Below are positions 42,910-52,688 of a DNA stretch of 64,000 nt, piece by piece. The DNA lies in contig NZ_KI273057.1 in NCBI RefSeq assembly GCF_000469545.1, forward strand, positions 124,001-188,000, in the 5' to 3' direction. Numbering within the stretch: the stretch's first letter is position 1; each line of letters opens with the position of its first letter. The notes under the pieces are model-generated. The model saw nothing but the letters and a program-made list of their open reading frames with translations. It was not told the DNA's origin and searched no databases. Position numbers and translations under genes: made by a program. Origin of the DNA: Mitsuokella sp. oral taxon 131 str. W9106. GTDB taxonomy: Bacteria; Bacillota; Negativicutes; Selenomonadales; Selenomonadaceae.

Positions 42910-44118
42910 GTGGCAGTTCATAGCGTTAGTGATTTGACACGCTATATTAAACGGCTTTTCGACCGAGAAAACGTATTGCGCAATCTTCAAGTATGCGGCG
43001 AACTATCGAATTTCAAAAAGTATGCATCCGGGCATTGTTACTTCACCCTAAAGGATGCTGCATCTTGCCTGAAATGTGTCATGTTTCGAAGTCGGGCGCA
43101 GGGAGTGCGTTTTGTACCCGAAAACGGAATGAAAGTTGTCTTGACGGGAACCGTTTCTGTTTATGAACGCGATGGTCTCTATCAGCTTTACGTTGAACAA
43201 ATGATTCCAGAAGGGACAGGGGAACTGGCGCTTGCTTTTGAGCAGCTCAAGAAGAAATTGGAGGCGGAAGGGCTCTTTGACATTTCGAAAAAAAAGGTTC
43301 TTCCCCCATTTCCTAAGCGAATCGGGATCGTAACTTCACAGTCTGGAGCTGTTCTTCGAGATATATTTCATGTCTCGAAACGTCGTTGGCCATCAATACA
43401 GCTTGTACTTTATCCTGTTCAAGTACAAGGCGATGACGCCGCAACACAAATTGCAAAGGGTATTACTTTTTTCAATCGTGCATTTCCCGTCGATGTCTTG
43501 ATCGTTGGCCGTGGTGGAGGCTCTATGGAAGATTTATGGGCATTTAATGAGGAATGTGTCGTGCGAGCCATTTACGAGTCTGATATTCCCGTTATTTCAG
43601 CAGTAGGACATGAGACGGACGTTACACTTTCTGATTTTGCGAGCGACGTACGAGCAGCGACTCCATCGCAAGCTGCAGAATTGGCTGTCCCAGATCATTA
43701 CGAGCTTTTGCGCTACGTTCGTGTCATAAAGACTCGTTTGCGTGAACAGGCACGCCGTTGTATGGATACGAAGCGGCTAAAATTAAACGCATGCCTTGGA
43801 CATACATTGTTTCGGACTCCAGAAATGCTTCTTGCTGCACGACGTGAACGACTTGACCGCACGATGGAGCAATTCGATGCGCTGCTGGAAAAAAATATGC
43901 AGGCAAAACAGCATCGACTGGAATTGGCTCTAAAGAAACTCGATATGCTTAGCCCGGCACAAGTGCTCATGCGAGGCTATGCGATGGTGGAACGAGATGG
44001 AACATCTGTTACGAGTGTTCGCGATGTGGTATGTGGATCGTTGCTTTCATTGTGCATGAAAGACGGACGCCTTGCCGTGCGCGTCGATTCAATTCAACCA
44101 GCAGAAAGGACGATGTGA
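42910..44118 (+). CDS. xseA: Exodeoxyribonuclease VII large subunit XseA
   Basis: XseA is the catalytic large subunit of exonuclease VII, which degrades single-stranded DNA. The 402-residue protein has an N-terminal OB fold (SDLTRYIKRLFDRENVLRN; GHCYFTLKD) and the catalytic core (IGIVTSQSGAVLRDI; DVLIVGRGGGSMEDLWAFNEE; SAVGHETDVTLSDFA). The C-terminal part is coiled coil with VLMRGYAMVERDG. The start is GTG 42910 behind AGGAGG. The xseB start overlaps its stop region. Confidence 0.96.
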   Translation: MAVHSVSDLTRYIKRLFDRENVLRNLQVCGELSNFKKYASGHCYFTLKDAASCLKCVMFRSRAQGVRFVPENGMKVVLTGTVSVYERDGLYQLYVEQMIPEGTGELALAFEQLKKKLEAEGLFDISKKKVLPPFPKRIGIVTSQSGAVLRDIFHVSKRRWPSIQLVLYPVQVQGDDAATQIAKGITFFNRAFPVDVLIVGRGGGSMEDLWAFNEECVVRAIYESDIPVISAVGHETDVTLSDFASDVRAATPSQAAELAVPDHYELLRYVRVIKTRLREQARRCMDTKRLKLNACLGHTLFRTPEMLLAARRERLDRTMEQFDALLEKNMQAKQHRLELALKKLDMLSPAQVLMRGYAMVERDGTSVTSVRDVVCGSLLSLCMKDGRLAVRVDSIQPAERTM

Positions 44119-44119
44119 A

Positions 44120-44359
44120 ATGCCTAGAAAAAAAGAAATTTCTTTCGAAGAGGCGCTGCAGCGTCTCGAGGAAATTGTCGAAAAAATGGAGAATGGCGAT
44201 GCCTCATTGCAAGAATTGATGGCGAATTATTCGGAAGGTGTCGAGCTGTCCCAAAACTGCATCAAGGCCTTGGAACGTGCAGAAAAGACAATGGATTTGC
44301 TCATAAAAGATCCTGCAGGAGATGTTGAGACATCCAAATTAATAATTGAGGGAGAATAA
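44120..44359 (+). CDS. xseB: Exodeoxyribonuclease VII small subunit XseB
   Basis: XseB is the 79-residue helical small subunit that wraps the XseA coiled coil. It has FEEALQRLEEIVEKMENGDASLQEL and a following acidic helix. ATG 44120 was chosen because the conserved N-terminus starts there and AAAGGA (44105-44110) lies upstream. It follows xseA at once and precedes ispA by three bases. Confidence 0.94.
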   Translation: MPRKKEISFEEALQRLEEIVEKMENGDASLQELMANYSEGVELSQNCIKALERAEKTMDLLIKDPAGDVETSKLIIEGE

Positions 44360-44362
44360 TCT

Positions 44363-45241
44363 ATGATGATGGGACTATGGCAGGATAGGAAAGGATTCAT
44401 AGAAAAGCAACTTGTACACGAATTGGAACGTACCGTAGAAATTGAAGAAACGTTATCTGCTTCCATGCGTTATAGTCTTTTGGCAGGCGGCAAGCGACTG
44501 CGTCCTGTGTTGCTCATGGCAGCAGCAGATGCAGTTGGAGCAAGGGGAACGGATTTTGTCACAACTGGGTGCGCAATCGAAATGATCCATACCTACTCTT
44601 TGATCCATGATGATCTTCCCGCAATGGATAATGACGATTATCGTCGTGGTCGCAAAACAAATCATAAGGTTTATGGCGATGGCATGGCTGTTTTGGCAGG
44701 CGATGCACTTCTGACACTTGCTTTTGAAGTCATCCTTCGCCAGGAAGGCGTTTCAAATGATACGCTTGTTCGTGTCGTTCGAGAAATAAGTACTGCTGCG
44801 GGAGCAAGCGGCATGGTAGGAGGGCAGGCGCTAGATCTCGTTTCAGAAGGCAAGAAAATCGACATGAAGACACTTCGTGCCATGCACATGGGGAAGACGG
44901 GAGCTCTTTTCCGCGCCTCGATTCGAAGCGGCGCGATTCTTGGCGGAGCAAGCAAGGGGCAACTGCTTGCACTTACGGACTATGCAGAGCATTTTGGGCT
45001 CGCATTCCAAATTACGGATGACATACTTGATGTCACAGGAGACGAAACGCTCATTGGAAAACCAGTGGGAAGCGATGTGCGTAACGATAAGTCAACGTAT
45101 GTTACGCTTACTTCTCTCAAAAGAGCAAGGGAACTGGCTTCGGATGCTGTCCAAAATGCATTACGATCTCTCGATTCATTTGGCAAGAAGGCAGATTTCT
45201 TACGAGATCTTGTTTCGTATCTCGTGAATCGGGAAAAATGA
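44363..45241 (+). CDS. ispA: Farnesyl/geranyl diphosphate synthase IspA
   Basis: This short-chain trans-prenyl synthase condenses isopentenyl diphosphate with allylic diphosphates. The 292-residue protein has the first Asp-rich motif DDLPAMDND and the second DDILDVTGD, with GGKRLRP at the substrate pocket. Three ATG codons stand in a row at the start, with GAGGGAG upstream. It precedes dxs, which makes the precursor of the same pathway. Confidence 0.95.
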   Translation: MMMGLWQDRKGFIEKQLVHELERTVEIEETLSASMRYSLLAGGKRLRPVLLMAAADAVGARGTDFVTTGCAIEMIHTYSLIHDDLPAMDNDDYRRGRKTNHKVYGDGMAVLAGDALLTLAFEVILRQEGVSNDTLVRVVREISTAAGASGMVGGQALDLVSEGKKIDMKTLRAMHMGKTGALFRASIRSGAILGGASKGQLLALTDYAEHFGLAFQITDDILDVTGDETLIGKPVGSDVRNDKSTYVTLTSLKRARELASDAVQNALRSLDSFGKKADFLRDLVSYLVNREK

Positions 45242-45255
45242 TGGAGGGGCATTTT

Positions 45256-47136
45256 ATGTACCCATTGCTGGGAAAAATCAATGAACCAGACGATGTGAAA
45301 AAACTTTCTCTTTTTGAATTAGAGGCTCTTGCACGTGAGCTACGTCAATTCATCACTGAGACCGTTGCAGCAAACGGGGGGCACCTAGCACCGAATTTGG
45401 GAACAATCGAGCTTACACTCGCATTATATAGTGTGTTTCAGTTTCCGAAGGATAAGTTGATATGGGATGTTGGACATCAAGCATACGCACATAAGATTTT
45501 GACGGGACGCCGTGACCGCTTTGCTACATTGCGTCTAAAGGGCGGTATAACGGGGTTTCCCAATCGCATGGAATCGGCTTATGATGCATTTGGTGTCGGT
45601 CACGCAAGCACATCAATTTCCGCTGCACTCGGCATGGCGATTGCGCGCGATATAGCAAAGCGGAATAACCAAATTATTGCAGTCATCGGCGATGGTGCAT
45701 TGACGGGGGGAATGGCCTACGAGGCACTCAATAATGCCGGTTCACTTGGCACGCATCTCATTGTCATTTTGAACGATAATGAGATGTCGATTGATGCAAA
45801 TGTTGGAGCCATGAGCGAATACCTCGCGCGTCTTCGCATCGCACCACAGTATAACCGCATCAAGAAAGATATGGGAAATCTTTTGATGAGCATCCCGCAT
45901 ATCGGAGATACTGTCTATCGAACTGCCAGTCATATAAAGGATGGGCTGCGATTTGCCATGATCCCCGGAAGCATCTTTGAAGAAATGGGGTTCCATTACA
46001 GCGGACCGATTGACGGTCATAATATACCATTGCTTCAAGATGTTTTTGCAAACGCGAAAGAAATGGAAGGCCCTGTTTTTATCCATATTCATACGCGGAA
46101 GGGAAAGGGATATCTTCCTGCTGAAAAAGAGCCTGAAAAATTTCATGGAATTGGCAAGTTTGATCTCGATACAGGAAAACCAATCAAATCCGCTTCTAGC
46201 GCACCATCATTTACGTCAATCTTTAGCCGGACTTTGATAGATCTTGCGGAAAGCCGACGTGATATCGTTGCGATTACGGCAGCAATGCCTACAGGAACAG
46301 GGTTAAAAGATTTTGGCGAACGGTTTCCAGATCGTTTTTTTGATGTTGGCATTGCCGAGGAACATGCTGTAACGATGGCAGCAGGTATGGCTGCGGATGG
46401 ATTGCATCCTGTCATTGCACTTTACTCGACATTTGCACAGCGTGCCTTTGATCAACTCATCCATGACGTATGCCTTCAGAACTTGCCCGTGACACTTTGT
46501 TTGGATCGTGCGGGGCTTGTTGGGCAGGATGGTCCCACTCATCATGGCGTATTCGATCTTTCCTATTTGCGGCAGATTCCTAATATGACGATTCTTGTTC
46601 CAAAGGATGAAGAAGAACTTCGGCAAATGTTATCTGCTGCACTAAAATTGAATACGCCGACAGCGATCCGCTATCCACGCGGTGCAGGGCTTGGTGTTGC
46701 ATTGACCGATTCGTTTCATGATGTAGAAATCGGAAAATCGGAACTCTTGCGAAAAGGAAAAGACATCGCGCTTCTTGCTGTCGGCTCCATGGTCGATGCA
46801 GCACAAAAGACAGCTGCTATCTTAGAAGATCAAGGCATTTCAGCAACGGTCATCAATATGCGTTTTGTAAAACCTTTGGATACAGATCGAATCTCATCTC
46901 TTGCCGTTCAGAAAAAACTTCTCGTTACGATGGAAGAAAATGTCTTTGCGGGAGGATTCGGCTCTGCTGTATTGGAGTATCTTGCTGATACGAACCAAAA
47001 TGTTTCGCTTCTACGATTTGGAATCCCTGATGCGTTTATTGAACAAGGGACACATGATGAACTGCTTTCCCTCTGCGGTCTTCAGCCTGTTCAGATGGCA
47101 GAGCGGATTTTTCATCGCTTGCATGAATTGATTTAA
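45256..47136 (+). CDS. dxs: 1-deoxy-D-xylulose-5-phosphate synthase Dxs
   Basis: Dxs is a thiamine diphosphate enzyme that joins pyruvate and glyceraldehyde 3-phosphate at the start of the MEP isoprenoid pathway. The 626-residue protein has the cofactor motif GDGALTGGMAYEALN and the Dxs features GHASTSISAALGMA and GIAEEHAVTMAAGMA. ATG 45256 follows GGAGGGG (45244-45249). In-frame ATGs at 45238 and 45241 lie before that site and overlap ispA. Confidence 0.97.
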   Translation: MYPLLGKINEPDDVKKLSLFELEALARELRQFITETVAANGGHLAPNLGTIELTLALYSVFQFPKDKLIWDVGHQAYAHKILTGRRDRFATLRLKGGITGFPNRMESAYDAFGVGHASTSISAALGMAIARDIAKRNNQIIAVIGDGALTGGMAYEALNNAGSLGTHLIVILNDNEMSIDANVGAMSEYLARLRIAPQYNRIKKDMGNLLMSIPHIGDTVYRTASHIKDGLRFAMIPGSIFEEMGFHYSGPIDGHNIPLLQDVFANAKEMEGPVFIHIHTRKGKGYLPAEKEPEKFHGIGKFDLDTGKPIKSASSAPSFTSIFSRTLIDLAESRRDIVAITAAMPTGTGLKDFGERFPDRFFDVGIAEEHAVTMAAGMAADGLHPVIALYSTFAQRAFDQLIHDVCLQNLPVTLCLDRAGLVGQDGPTHHGVFDLSYLRQIPNMTILVPKDEEELRQMLSAALKLNTPTAIRYPRGAGLGVALTDSFHDVEIGKSELLRKGKDIALLAVGSMVDAAQKTAAILEDQGISATVINMRFVKPLDTDRISSLAVQKKLLVTMEENVFAGGFGSAVLEYLADTNQNVSLLRFGIPDAFIEQGTHDELLSLCGLQPVQMAERIFHRLHELI

Positions 47137-47152
47137 GAAGAAAAGGATTCGC

Positions 47153-47959
47153 ATGAAAAAAGGACGTTTAGATTCACTGCTTGTAAACAGAGGACTCGTC
47201 GCAAGCCGTGAACGGGCCAAACGTATGATTATGGCTGGCGAGGTGCTTGTCGATGAACAAAAGGTCGATAAAGCAGGAGCGCTTGTTAAGCCGGAAGTGA
47301 AGATACGCCTTCTCGTAAGCGATATCCCTTATGTCAGTCGCGGCGGTCTTAAGCTTGAAAAGGCGATACGTACGTTCCCGCTTGCACTGAGGGGGAAGGT
47401 AGCAGCGGATATCGGTGCTTCTACTGGCGGGTTTACAGACTGTATGCTGCAAAATGGTGTCAGAAAGGTGTTTGCAATTGATGTCGGATATGGACAGTTG
47501 GCATGGAAGCTTCGTACGGATGAACGCGTCATCAATATGGAACGCACAAATATTCGAAAGGTCACGTCGGAAGTGATTGGAGAATTACTGGATTTTGCTT
47601 CCATCGATGTTGCATTTATTTCTTTGACAAAAGTTCTCGACGTTGCGTTTTCTTTGTTAAATGCAAAAGGAGAGGTGGTTGCGCTCATCAAGCCACAATT
47701 TGAAGCTGGGCGTGAATATGTCGGAAAAAAAGGTGTCGTAAGAGATCCCCAGGTGCAAGAAGATGTCATTCAGAAAATCATGGCATTCTCAAATGAAATA
47801 GGCTTAGTTCCTGTGGCACTGACGTTTTCACCGGTAAAAGGACCTGAGGGAAATATTGAATACCTTGCCCATTTGAAGCGAACTGAGCATGGGATGAGAC
47901 CCCCGCTATTAAATGTTGCAGAGATTGTCAGAGCCGCTCATACGGCACTGGATAGGTGA
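47153..47959 (+). CDS. tlyA: TlyA-family rRNA 2'-O-methyltransferase
   Basis: The 268-residue protein has an N-terminal S4 RNA-binding domain (RLDSLLVNRGLVASRERAKRMI) and an FtsJ-like methyltransferase domain with DIGASTGGFTDCML and IKPQFEAG. Relatives methylate ribose in 16S/23S rRNA, and some act as haemolysins by assay. It lies between dxs and nadK, the normal Firmicutes order. Confidence 0.92.
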   Translation: MKKGRLDSLLVNRGLVASRERAKRMIMAGEVLVDEQKVDKAGALVKPEVKIRLLVSDIPYVSRGGLKLEKAIRTFPLALRGKVAADIGASTGGFTDCMLQNGVRKVFAIDVGYGQLAWKLRTDERVINMERTNIRKVTSEVIGELLDFASIDVAFISLTKVLDVAFSLLNAKGEVVALIKPQFEAGREYVGKKGVVRDPQVQEDVIQKIMAFSNEIGLVPVALTFSPVKGPEGNIEYLAHLKRTEHGMRPPLLNVAEIVRAAHTALDR

Positions 47960-47971
47960 GGAGTTGATCCC

Positions 47972-48823
47972 ATGCTGACGATAGCGGTTTTTCCGAATGA
48001 ACAGAAAACAGAATCACATTTTATTCTTGATCGAATCCTTTCTTTTTTTTCCAACAAAGACGTGCGCATCATACTCGCAGAAAACACGGCTTGTTTTTTT
48101 GATCGAGCGGAATATGGCGTATCGAATATCGAACATGAACCGGCAGATCTTGCACTTAGCATTGGTGGCGATGGCACGCTGCTCGGCGTATGCCGGCGCT
48201 ATAGCCATTCGCCTGTCCCTGTATGTGGCATCAACATTGGCACACTTGGCTTTATGGCAGATATTGAGACCAATGAGCTTGAAATGAAATTGCAAAAAAT
48301 TCTCGATGGCGCATATTACATAGAGCATCGTCTATTGCTATCCGGCAGTATCGTATCCGCACAGGGCGAGCGATTCCTTGGTCATGCTATTAATGATATT
48401 GTCGTCACCAAGGGTGGCGTAGCGCGCATGCTTCGGCTAGACTTGAGTATTAGCAATACACATTTGATGGAATGCAAGGCGGATGGCATCATTGTTTCAA
48501 CCCCTACAGGCTCCACTGCTTACTCGCTTTCAGCGGGAGGACCGATTATGAACCCGAATGTCCGCGCGCTTCTAGTAACACCAATCTGTGCGCACACCTT
48601 CAATTTCCGCCCCTTTGTCATTGGAGAAAATGAATCTGTACTCATTCAAATTGCAGCGGTTCAGCAGGATATTATTGTTACATTTGATGGGCAGGAGAGC
48701 TACCGCTTGCTGTCTGATGAATCCATCAAGGTTCAAAAGTCAGATGCACAGGCAAATATCATAAAGTTTGAGGATAAAAACTACTATCAGCTATTAAAGA
48801 CGAAGTTATGGAAAAATAGTTGA
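47972..48823 (+). CDS. nadK: NAD kinase NadK
   Basis: NadK phosphorylates NAD to NADP. The 283-residue protein has SIGGDGTLLGVCR (the GGDG motif), INIGTLGFMAD and STPTGSTAYSLSAGGPI, covering the catalytic and NAD-binding regions. TGAGGAG is present before the start. It lies between tlyA and argR. Confidence 0.96.
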   Translation: MLTIAVFPNEQKTESHFILDRILSFFSNKDVRIILAENTACFFDRAEYGVSNIEHEPADLALSIGGDGTLLGVCRRYSHSPVPVCGINIGTLGFMADIETNELEMKLQKILDGAYYIEHRLLLSGSIVSAQGERFLGHAINDIVVTKGGVARMLRLDLSISNTHLMECKADGIIVSTPTGSTAYSLSAGGPIMNPNVRALLVTPICAHTFNFRPFVIGENESVLIQIAAVQQDIIVTFDGQESYRLLSDESIKVQKSDAQANIIKFEDKNYYQLLKTKLWKNS

Positions 48824-48843
48824 TAAACGAGGAGGAACAAGCA

Positions 48844-49302
48844 ATGCGAGACAGGCGTCTAGAAGTGATTCGCGATATCATTGCACAAGAGATTATCGAA
48901 ACGCAGGACGAGCTTGCAGAAGAACTGCGCAAGCGCCGTATCAAAGTAACGCAAGCAACTGTTTCACGCGATATCAAAGAACTTATGCTCATAAAGGTTC
49001 CGATAGGGGATGGCCGTTATCGTTATGCTTCACCGGCACAAGAGCAATTCTTTTTTACAAAAGAACGTATGGAGCGCATCTTTTCTGATACGATTACAGC
49101 TTGTGATTACAGTGAAAACCTCCTCGTTGTAAAAACGCTTCCAGGAGGTGCCAATACGGTAGCGGCCGCTATTGATTACTGCAAGTGGCCGGAAATCATA
49201 GGAACGGTTGCAGGCGATGACAGTATCCTCGTCGTCGTCAAGCCAAAGGAATCAGCTCCTATTATTCAGAAGCGTCTCATGGACTTTTTGCCACAGGATT
49301 GA
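48844..49302 (+). CDS. argR: Arginine repressor ArgR/AhrC
   Basis: ArgR is a hexameric arginine-dependent regulator. The 152-residue protein has an N-terminal winged helix (ETQDELAEELRKRRIKVTQATVSRDIKEL) and a C-terminal domain with PGGANTVAAAID and VAGDDSILVVVK for hexamer and arginine contacts. ATG 48844 has GAGGAGG before it. An in-frame TTG at 48820 includes that site and is discarded. Its neighbour recN is usual in Firmicutes. Confidence 0.95.
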   Translation: MRDRRLEVIRDIIAQEIIETQDELAEELRKRRIKVTQATVSRDIKELMLIKVPIGDGRYRYASPAQEQFFFTKERMERIFSDTITACDYSENLLVVKTLPGGANTVAAAIDYCKWPEIIGTVAGDDSILVVVKPKESAPIIQKRLMDFLPQD

Positions 49303-49315
49303 AAGGGAGCTTGCC

Positions 49316-51031
49316 ATGCTAAAGACACTTACGGTTTGGAATTTTGCCTTGCTTGAACACGTGCAAGTGGAATTTAAGCACGGACTCAATATCCTAACCG
49401 GTGAAACAGGCGCCGGAAAATCGATTCTGATTGATGCACTTGGAGCAATCTTAGGGCAACGTGTTTCTGCTGATGCCGTTCGCACGGGATGCGATTGGCT
49501 CCGTGTGGAAGCGGTGTTTGTCGTAGAAGAGGATATGCCATCGCTTCATGCGTTCCTCAAAGACCAATCGATTGACATGGAAGACGGGATGCTAATCGTA
49601 ACACGTCAAGTTGCGCGAAATGGACGTGGCACAGTTCTTGTCAACGGACGCCATATCACACTTGCCGCATTGAAACAAATGGGGGCACTGCTTGTAGATA
49701 TACATGGACAGAACGAGAATCTAGCGCTCTTAAAGGAAGAGAACCAATTTCGTCTCGTCGATGCGCATGAGTCCAGGATCGCAGCAGCATTAAAACGGTA
49801 CGCGGACAGCTATGCGATGTGGCAGAAATTATCAAAAGAATACATTGAAAAAGAACAGGCATCACGCGAATATGAACAAAGGCTCGATATGCTGCACTGG
49901 CAAAATAAAGAAATTACCGATGCACAGCTCAAGGATGGTGAAGATGAGGCCATAGAAAATGAATTGCGTAAACTGTCACATGCGGAAAAGATTGCAGGTT
50001 TTGTGGAGGAATCGTATAATCTTCTAAATACATCAAACAAAGGGCACATAGGGATTTTATCGGCACTTTCGACAATCCAAAAGAACCTTTCCGATATGAG
50101 CCGCTATGATGATACGTTAACGAATGCACAAAAAATCGTAGAAGAGGCGTTTGTTTCCTTGCAAGAGGCTTCCTACGAGATACGCGACTACGGCGAGTCT
50201 ATGGAGTTTAATCCAGAACGTCTCAATGAACTGCAGCGCCGTATGGATGTTCTTTATCGGTTGCGCAAGAAATACGGTGCAACAATAACTGACGTTCTCG
50301 TGTATCAAGAGAATGTGCAAAAAGAATTATCTATGATCGAAAATTACGATGCGGATATGGAAGCACTTCAACAGGCAATCGCGAAGTATGCAGAAAAAAT
50401 GAAAGAGCATGCCGTATATCTGACGAAATTGCGCTTAGAGACGGCAACGAAACTTTCTCGCGAGATCGGCGATCAGCTTCAATCGCTTGGGATGCCGAAA
50501 GCACGCTTTCAGATCAAGGTTGAACCGACAGGAAACTATACACTGCATGGATGCGATAAGATTTTGATGTATTTTTCTGCAAATCTTGGCGAAAATATGA
50601 AATCATTACAAAAAGTTGCATCGGGAGGCGAGTTATCTCGTATCGCACTCGCTATAAAGGTTGTTTCCGCTTCGCATGATGGATCGGTTCCCAGTATGGT
50701 ATTTGATGAAATTGACACAGGCATTGGCGGTCGAACAGCGCAGATGGTGGCGGAACGCATTGCCCTTGTTGCACAATACAAACAAGTACTTTGCATTACA
50801 CACCTGCCACAAATCGCTTGTATGGCGGATGCACATCTTTATATTGCCAAAAAAATGCAAAATGGGACGACTGTTACGAATATCATGTTGCTGTCCGAGC
50901 GAGAACAGATTTCTGAAATCGCGCGTATGGCATCCGGCGCAGACATGACCGCTGCCTCACTCGAAAATGCCCGAGAAATGCTTTCTCATGCACGAGCGAA
51001 AAAACAGACTTTCGCACAGAAAAAGATGTAG
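49316..51031 (+). CDS. recN: DNA repair protein RecN
   Basis: RecN is an SMC-like ATPase acting at double-strand breaks. The 571-residue protein has an N-terminal head with Walker A GETGAGKS, a long central coiled coil (about residues 160-380), and a C-terminal head with the signature ASGGELSRIALAIK and Walker B MVFDEIDTGIGG. ATG 49316 follows AAAGGGAG. A longer in-frame reading lies within argR and is discarded. Confidence 0.96.
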   Translation: MLKTLTVWNFALLEHVQVEFKHGLNILTGETGAGKSILIDALGAILGQRVSADAVRTGCDWLRVEAVFVVEEDMPSLHAFLKDQSIDMEDGMLIVTRQVARNGRGTVLVNGRHITLAALKQMGALLVDIHGQNENLALLKEENQFRLVDAHESRIAAALKRYADSYAMWQKLSKEYIEKEQASREYEQRLDMLHWQNKEITDAQLKDGEDEAIENELRKLSHAEKIAGFVEESYNLLNTSNKGHIGILSALSTIQKNLSDMSRYDDTLTNAQKIVEEAFVSLQEASYEIRDYGESMEFNPERLNELQRRMDVLYRLRKKYGATITDVLVYQENVQKELSMIENYDADMEALQQAIAKYAEKMKEHAVYLTKLRLETATKLSREIGDQLQSLGMPKARFQIKVEPTGNYTLHGCDKILMYFSANLGENMKSLQKVASGGELSRIALAIKVVSASHDGSVPSMVFDEIDTGIGGRTAQMVAERIALVAQYKQVLCITHLPQIACMADAHLYIAKKMQNGTTVTNIMLLSEREQISEIARMASGADMTAASLENAREMLSHARAKKQTFAQKKM

Positions 51032-51059
51032 GAAAAGTTCAAATTTGGAGGATAGATCA

Positions 51060-51833
51060 TTGCATTATTTTCTTGTCGCGCTTCAATTTTTAACACGCAT
51101 ACATATCATCAAGCAGAGGAATTTGAGAGCAGCAGATTTTGGTAGAAGCACACGATATTTTCCTTTGGTCGGACTTGTTTTGGGAATTCTCTATATGCTT
51201 GCGTCATGGTGTTTGATTGCCATATTTGGATGGTCGAATGTCGTAACGACTACTCTCGTCATTTTGCCGGTTCTTCTGACAGGAGCTCTTCATTGCGATG
51301 GTTTCATGGACACAATGGATGGTCTTTTTTCTGGCCGTGAGCGTGACCGCATGCTGGAAATCATGAAAGACAGCCGTGTCGGCTCGTTCGGCGTGGTTGC
51401 TTTTGTTATGCTTATGATGATAAATTGGTCTCTGCTTCGCGATACCCCCTTGCTGCTCATCATGACCACATTATTTGTTATGCCAATAGTTGGGCGCATG
51501 GCGATGGTTCTTGCGATATCCTTTTTTTCGTATGCACGTGAAGAGGGGATGGGAAAGGCGTTTTCCGATCATGCAAATGGGAAAACAGTGCTCATTGCAG
51601 CGATAAGTACGGTGCTCTTTGTCATTCCATGGGGACCGGCGGCGATATACGCCCTTTTCGCGGGGCTATCTTTTGCATGGTTTTTTTCCACGTATGCAGC
51701 ACGTCGTCTAGGCGGATTAACAGGCGATGTATACGGTGCAGTTGAGATTTTGACCGAGACCGTGGTATTATTTGTATTCTTTGCAGCACATTGGTTGCCA
51801 GGAGGCATGTTGCTCCTATGGAAATCGTGGTAA
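51060..51833 (+). CDS. cobS: Adenosylcobinamide-GDP ribazoletransferase CobS
   Basis: CobS joins activated cobinamide and alpha-ribazole, the last assembly step of cobalamin, at the membrane. The 257-residue protein has about six hydrophobic segments and the conserved GALHCDGFMDTMDGLFSG and RLGGLTGDVYGA motifs. The start is TTG 51060 with GGAGG (51047-51051) eight bases upstream, giving the typical N-terminus HYFLVALQFLTRI. It overlaps the following kinase gene by 16 bases. Confidence 0.94.
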   Translation: MHYFLVALQFLTRIHIIKQRNLRAADFGRSTRYFPLVGLVLGILYMLASWCLIAIFGWSNVVTTTLVILPVLLTGALHCDGFMDTMDGLFSGRERDRMLEIMKDSRVGSFGVVAFVMLMMINWSLLRDTPLLLIMTTLFVMPIVGRMAMVLAISFFSYAREEGMGKAFSDHANGKTVLIAAISTVLFVIPWGPAAIYALFAGLSFAWFFSTYAARRLGGLTGDVYGAVEILTETVVLFVFFAAHWLPGGMLLLWKSW

Positions 51834-52678
51834 GAGTTCCGGGATCTTGTGGTGAGCTCGTACAGGGAAGCTTGGCGGGAAAACCATTTTTAGTAACCTG
51901 TCCAATTGATTGCTATACGGAAGTACGCATTTCCGATGCAATCGAAGGCATTCACGGACTTGGAAGAAAATCCCTTATGTCGCTTGAGCGAACCATGTCG
52001 CTGTTAGGGAAGGAAGAATTCCCATTTGGGATACAGCTTACATCGGAATTGCCGCATGGAAAAGGCATGGCATCTTCTAGTGCGGATATAAGTGCTGTTG
52101 CCTCAGCTGTTTCCATAGCTTTCGGAATACCGTTATCGTTTCATCAAATCTTACAACTCGCTGCTGCAATAGAGCCAACGGACGGAACATTTCTTCCTAA
52201 TATCGTAAGGCTCGATTATCTTTCAGGCGAAATCATAGAGTATTTTTCACACATTCCAACTTTTCAGATCAGTATATTTGATACGGGCGGTGAAATTGAC
52301 ACAGTCGTGTTCAATCAACAAGAAGATCTGACAGAACGAGTTGCGCAAAAAGAATCCTTTATGGGAAAAGCCTTGCATCTTCTTCGGCAAGGCACGGATG
52401 AGAGCATTGCTGAAGCTGCTACTATAAGTGCATTGGCACACCAAAACATACTGCATAAGGATCATCTGTCCGAAATCTTGGAGCTCGTGAAACGAGAAGG
52501 AGCTTTAGGCGTATGCATTGCGCATAGCGGAACCGTACTCGGCGTGCTTTGGCATAATAACGAATCAGAGAAAACGGATTTGAACAATTATGCAATGCGC
52601 ATCGCAGCGAAATTTCCACACCTGACGTATATCAAGCAAACACACCTGATTCCTGGAGGAATTTATCGAATCATATAG
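51818..52678 (+). CDS. GHMP kinase, PduX-like L-threonine kinase
   Basis: The 286-residue protein is a GHMP kinase: PGSCGELVQGSL at the N-terminus, as in PduX, and the ATP loop PHGKGMASSSADISA. PduX phosphorylates L-threonine to L-threonine phosphate, which CobD then decarboxylates to the cobalamin linker. The next gene is cobD, so this function fits well. ATG 51818 has AGGAGG twelve bases upstream, a long spacing, so translation may depend on coupling to cobS. Confidence 0.85.
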   Translation: MEIVVRVPGSCGELVQGSLAGKPFLVTCPIDCYTEVRISDAIEGIHGLGRKSLMSLERTMSLLGKEEFPFGIQLTSELPHGKGMASSSADISAVASAVSIAFGIPLSFHQILQLAAAIEPTDGTFLPNIVRLDYLSGEIIEYFSHIPTFQISIFDTGGEIDTVVFNQQEDLTERVAQKESFMGKALHLLRQGTDESIAEAATISALAHQNILHKDHLSEILELVKREGALGVCIAHSGTVLGVLWHNNESEKTDLNNYAMRIAAKFPHLTYIKQTHLIPGGIYRII

Positions 52679-52688
52679 GAGGCATATG

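Noticed and set aside
49208-49315. In-frame upstream extension of recN
   Set aside because: It lies inside argR; ATG 49316 matches the RecN N-terminus and has a ribosome site.
50967-51059. In-frame upstream extension of cobS
   Set aside because: It lies inside recN; TTG 51060 with GGAGG gives the typical CobS start.
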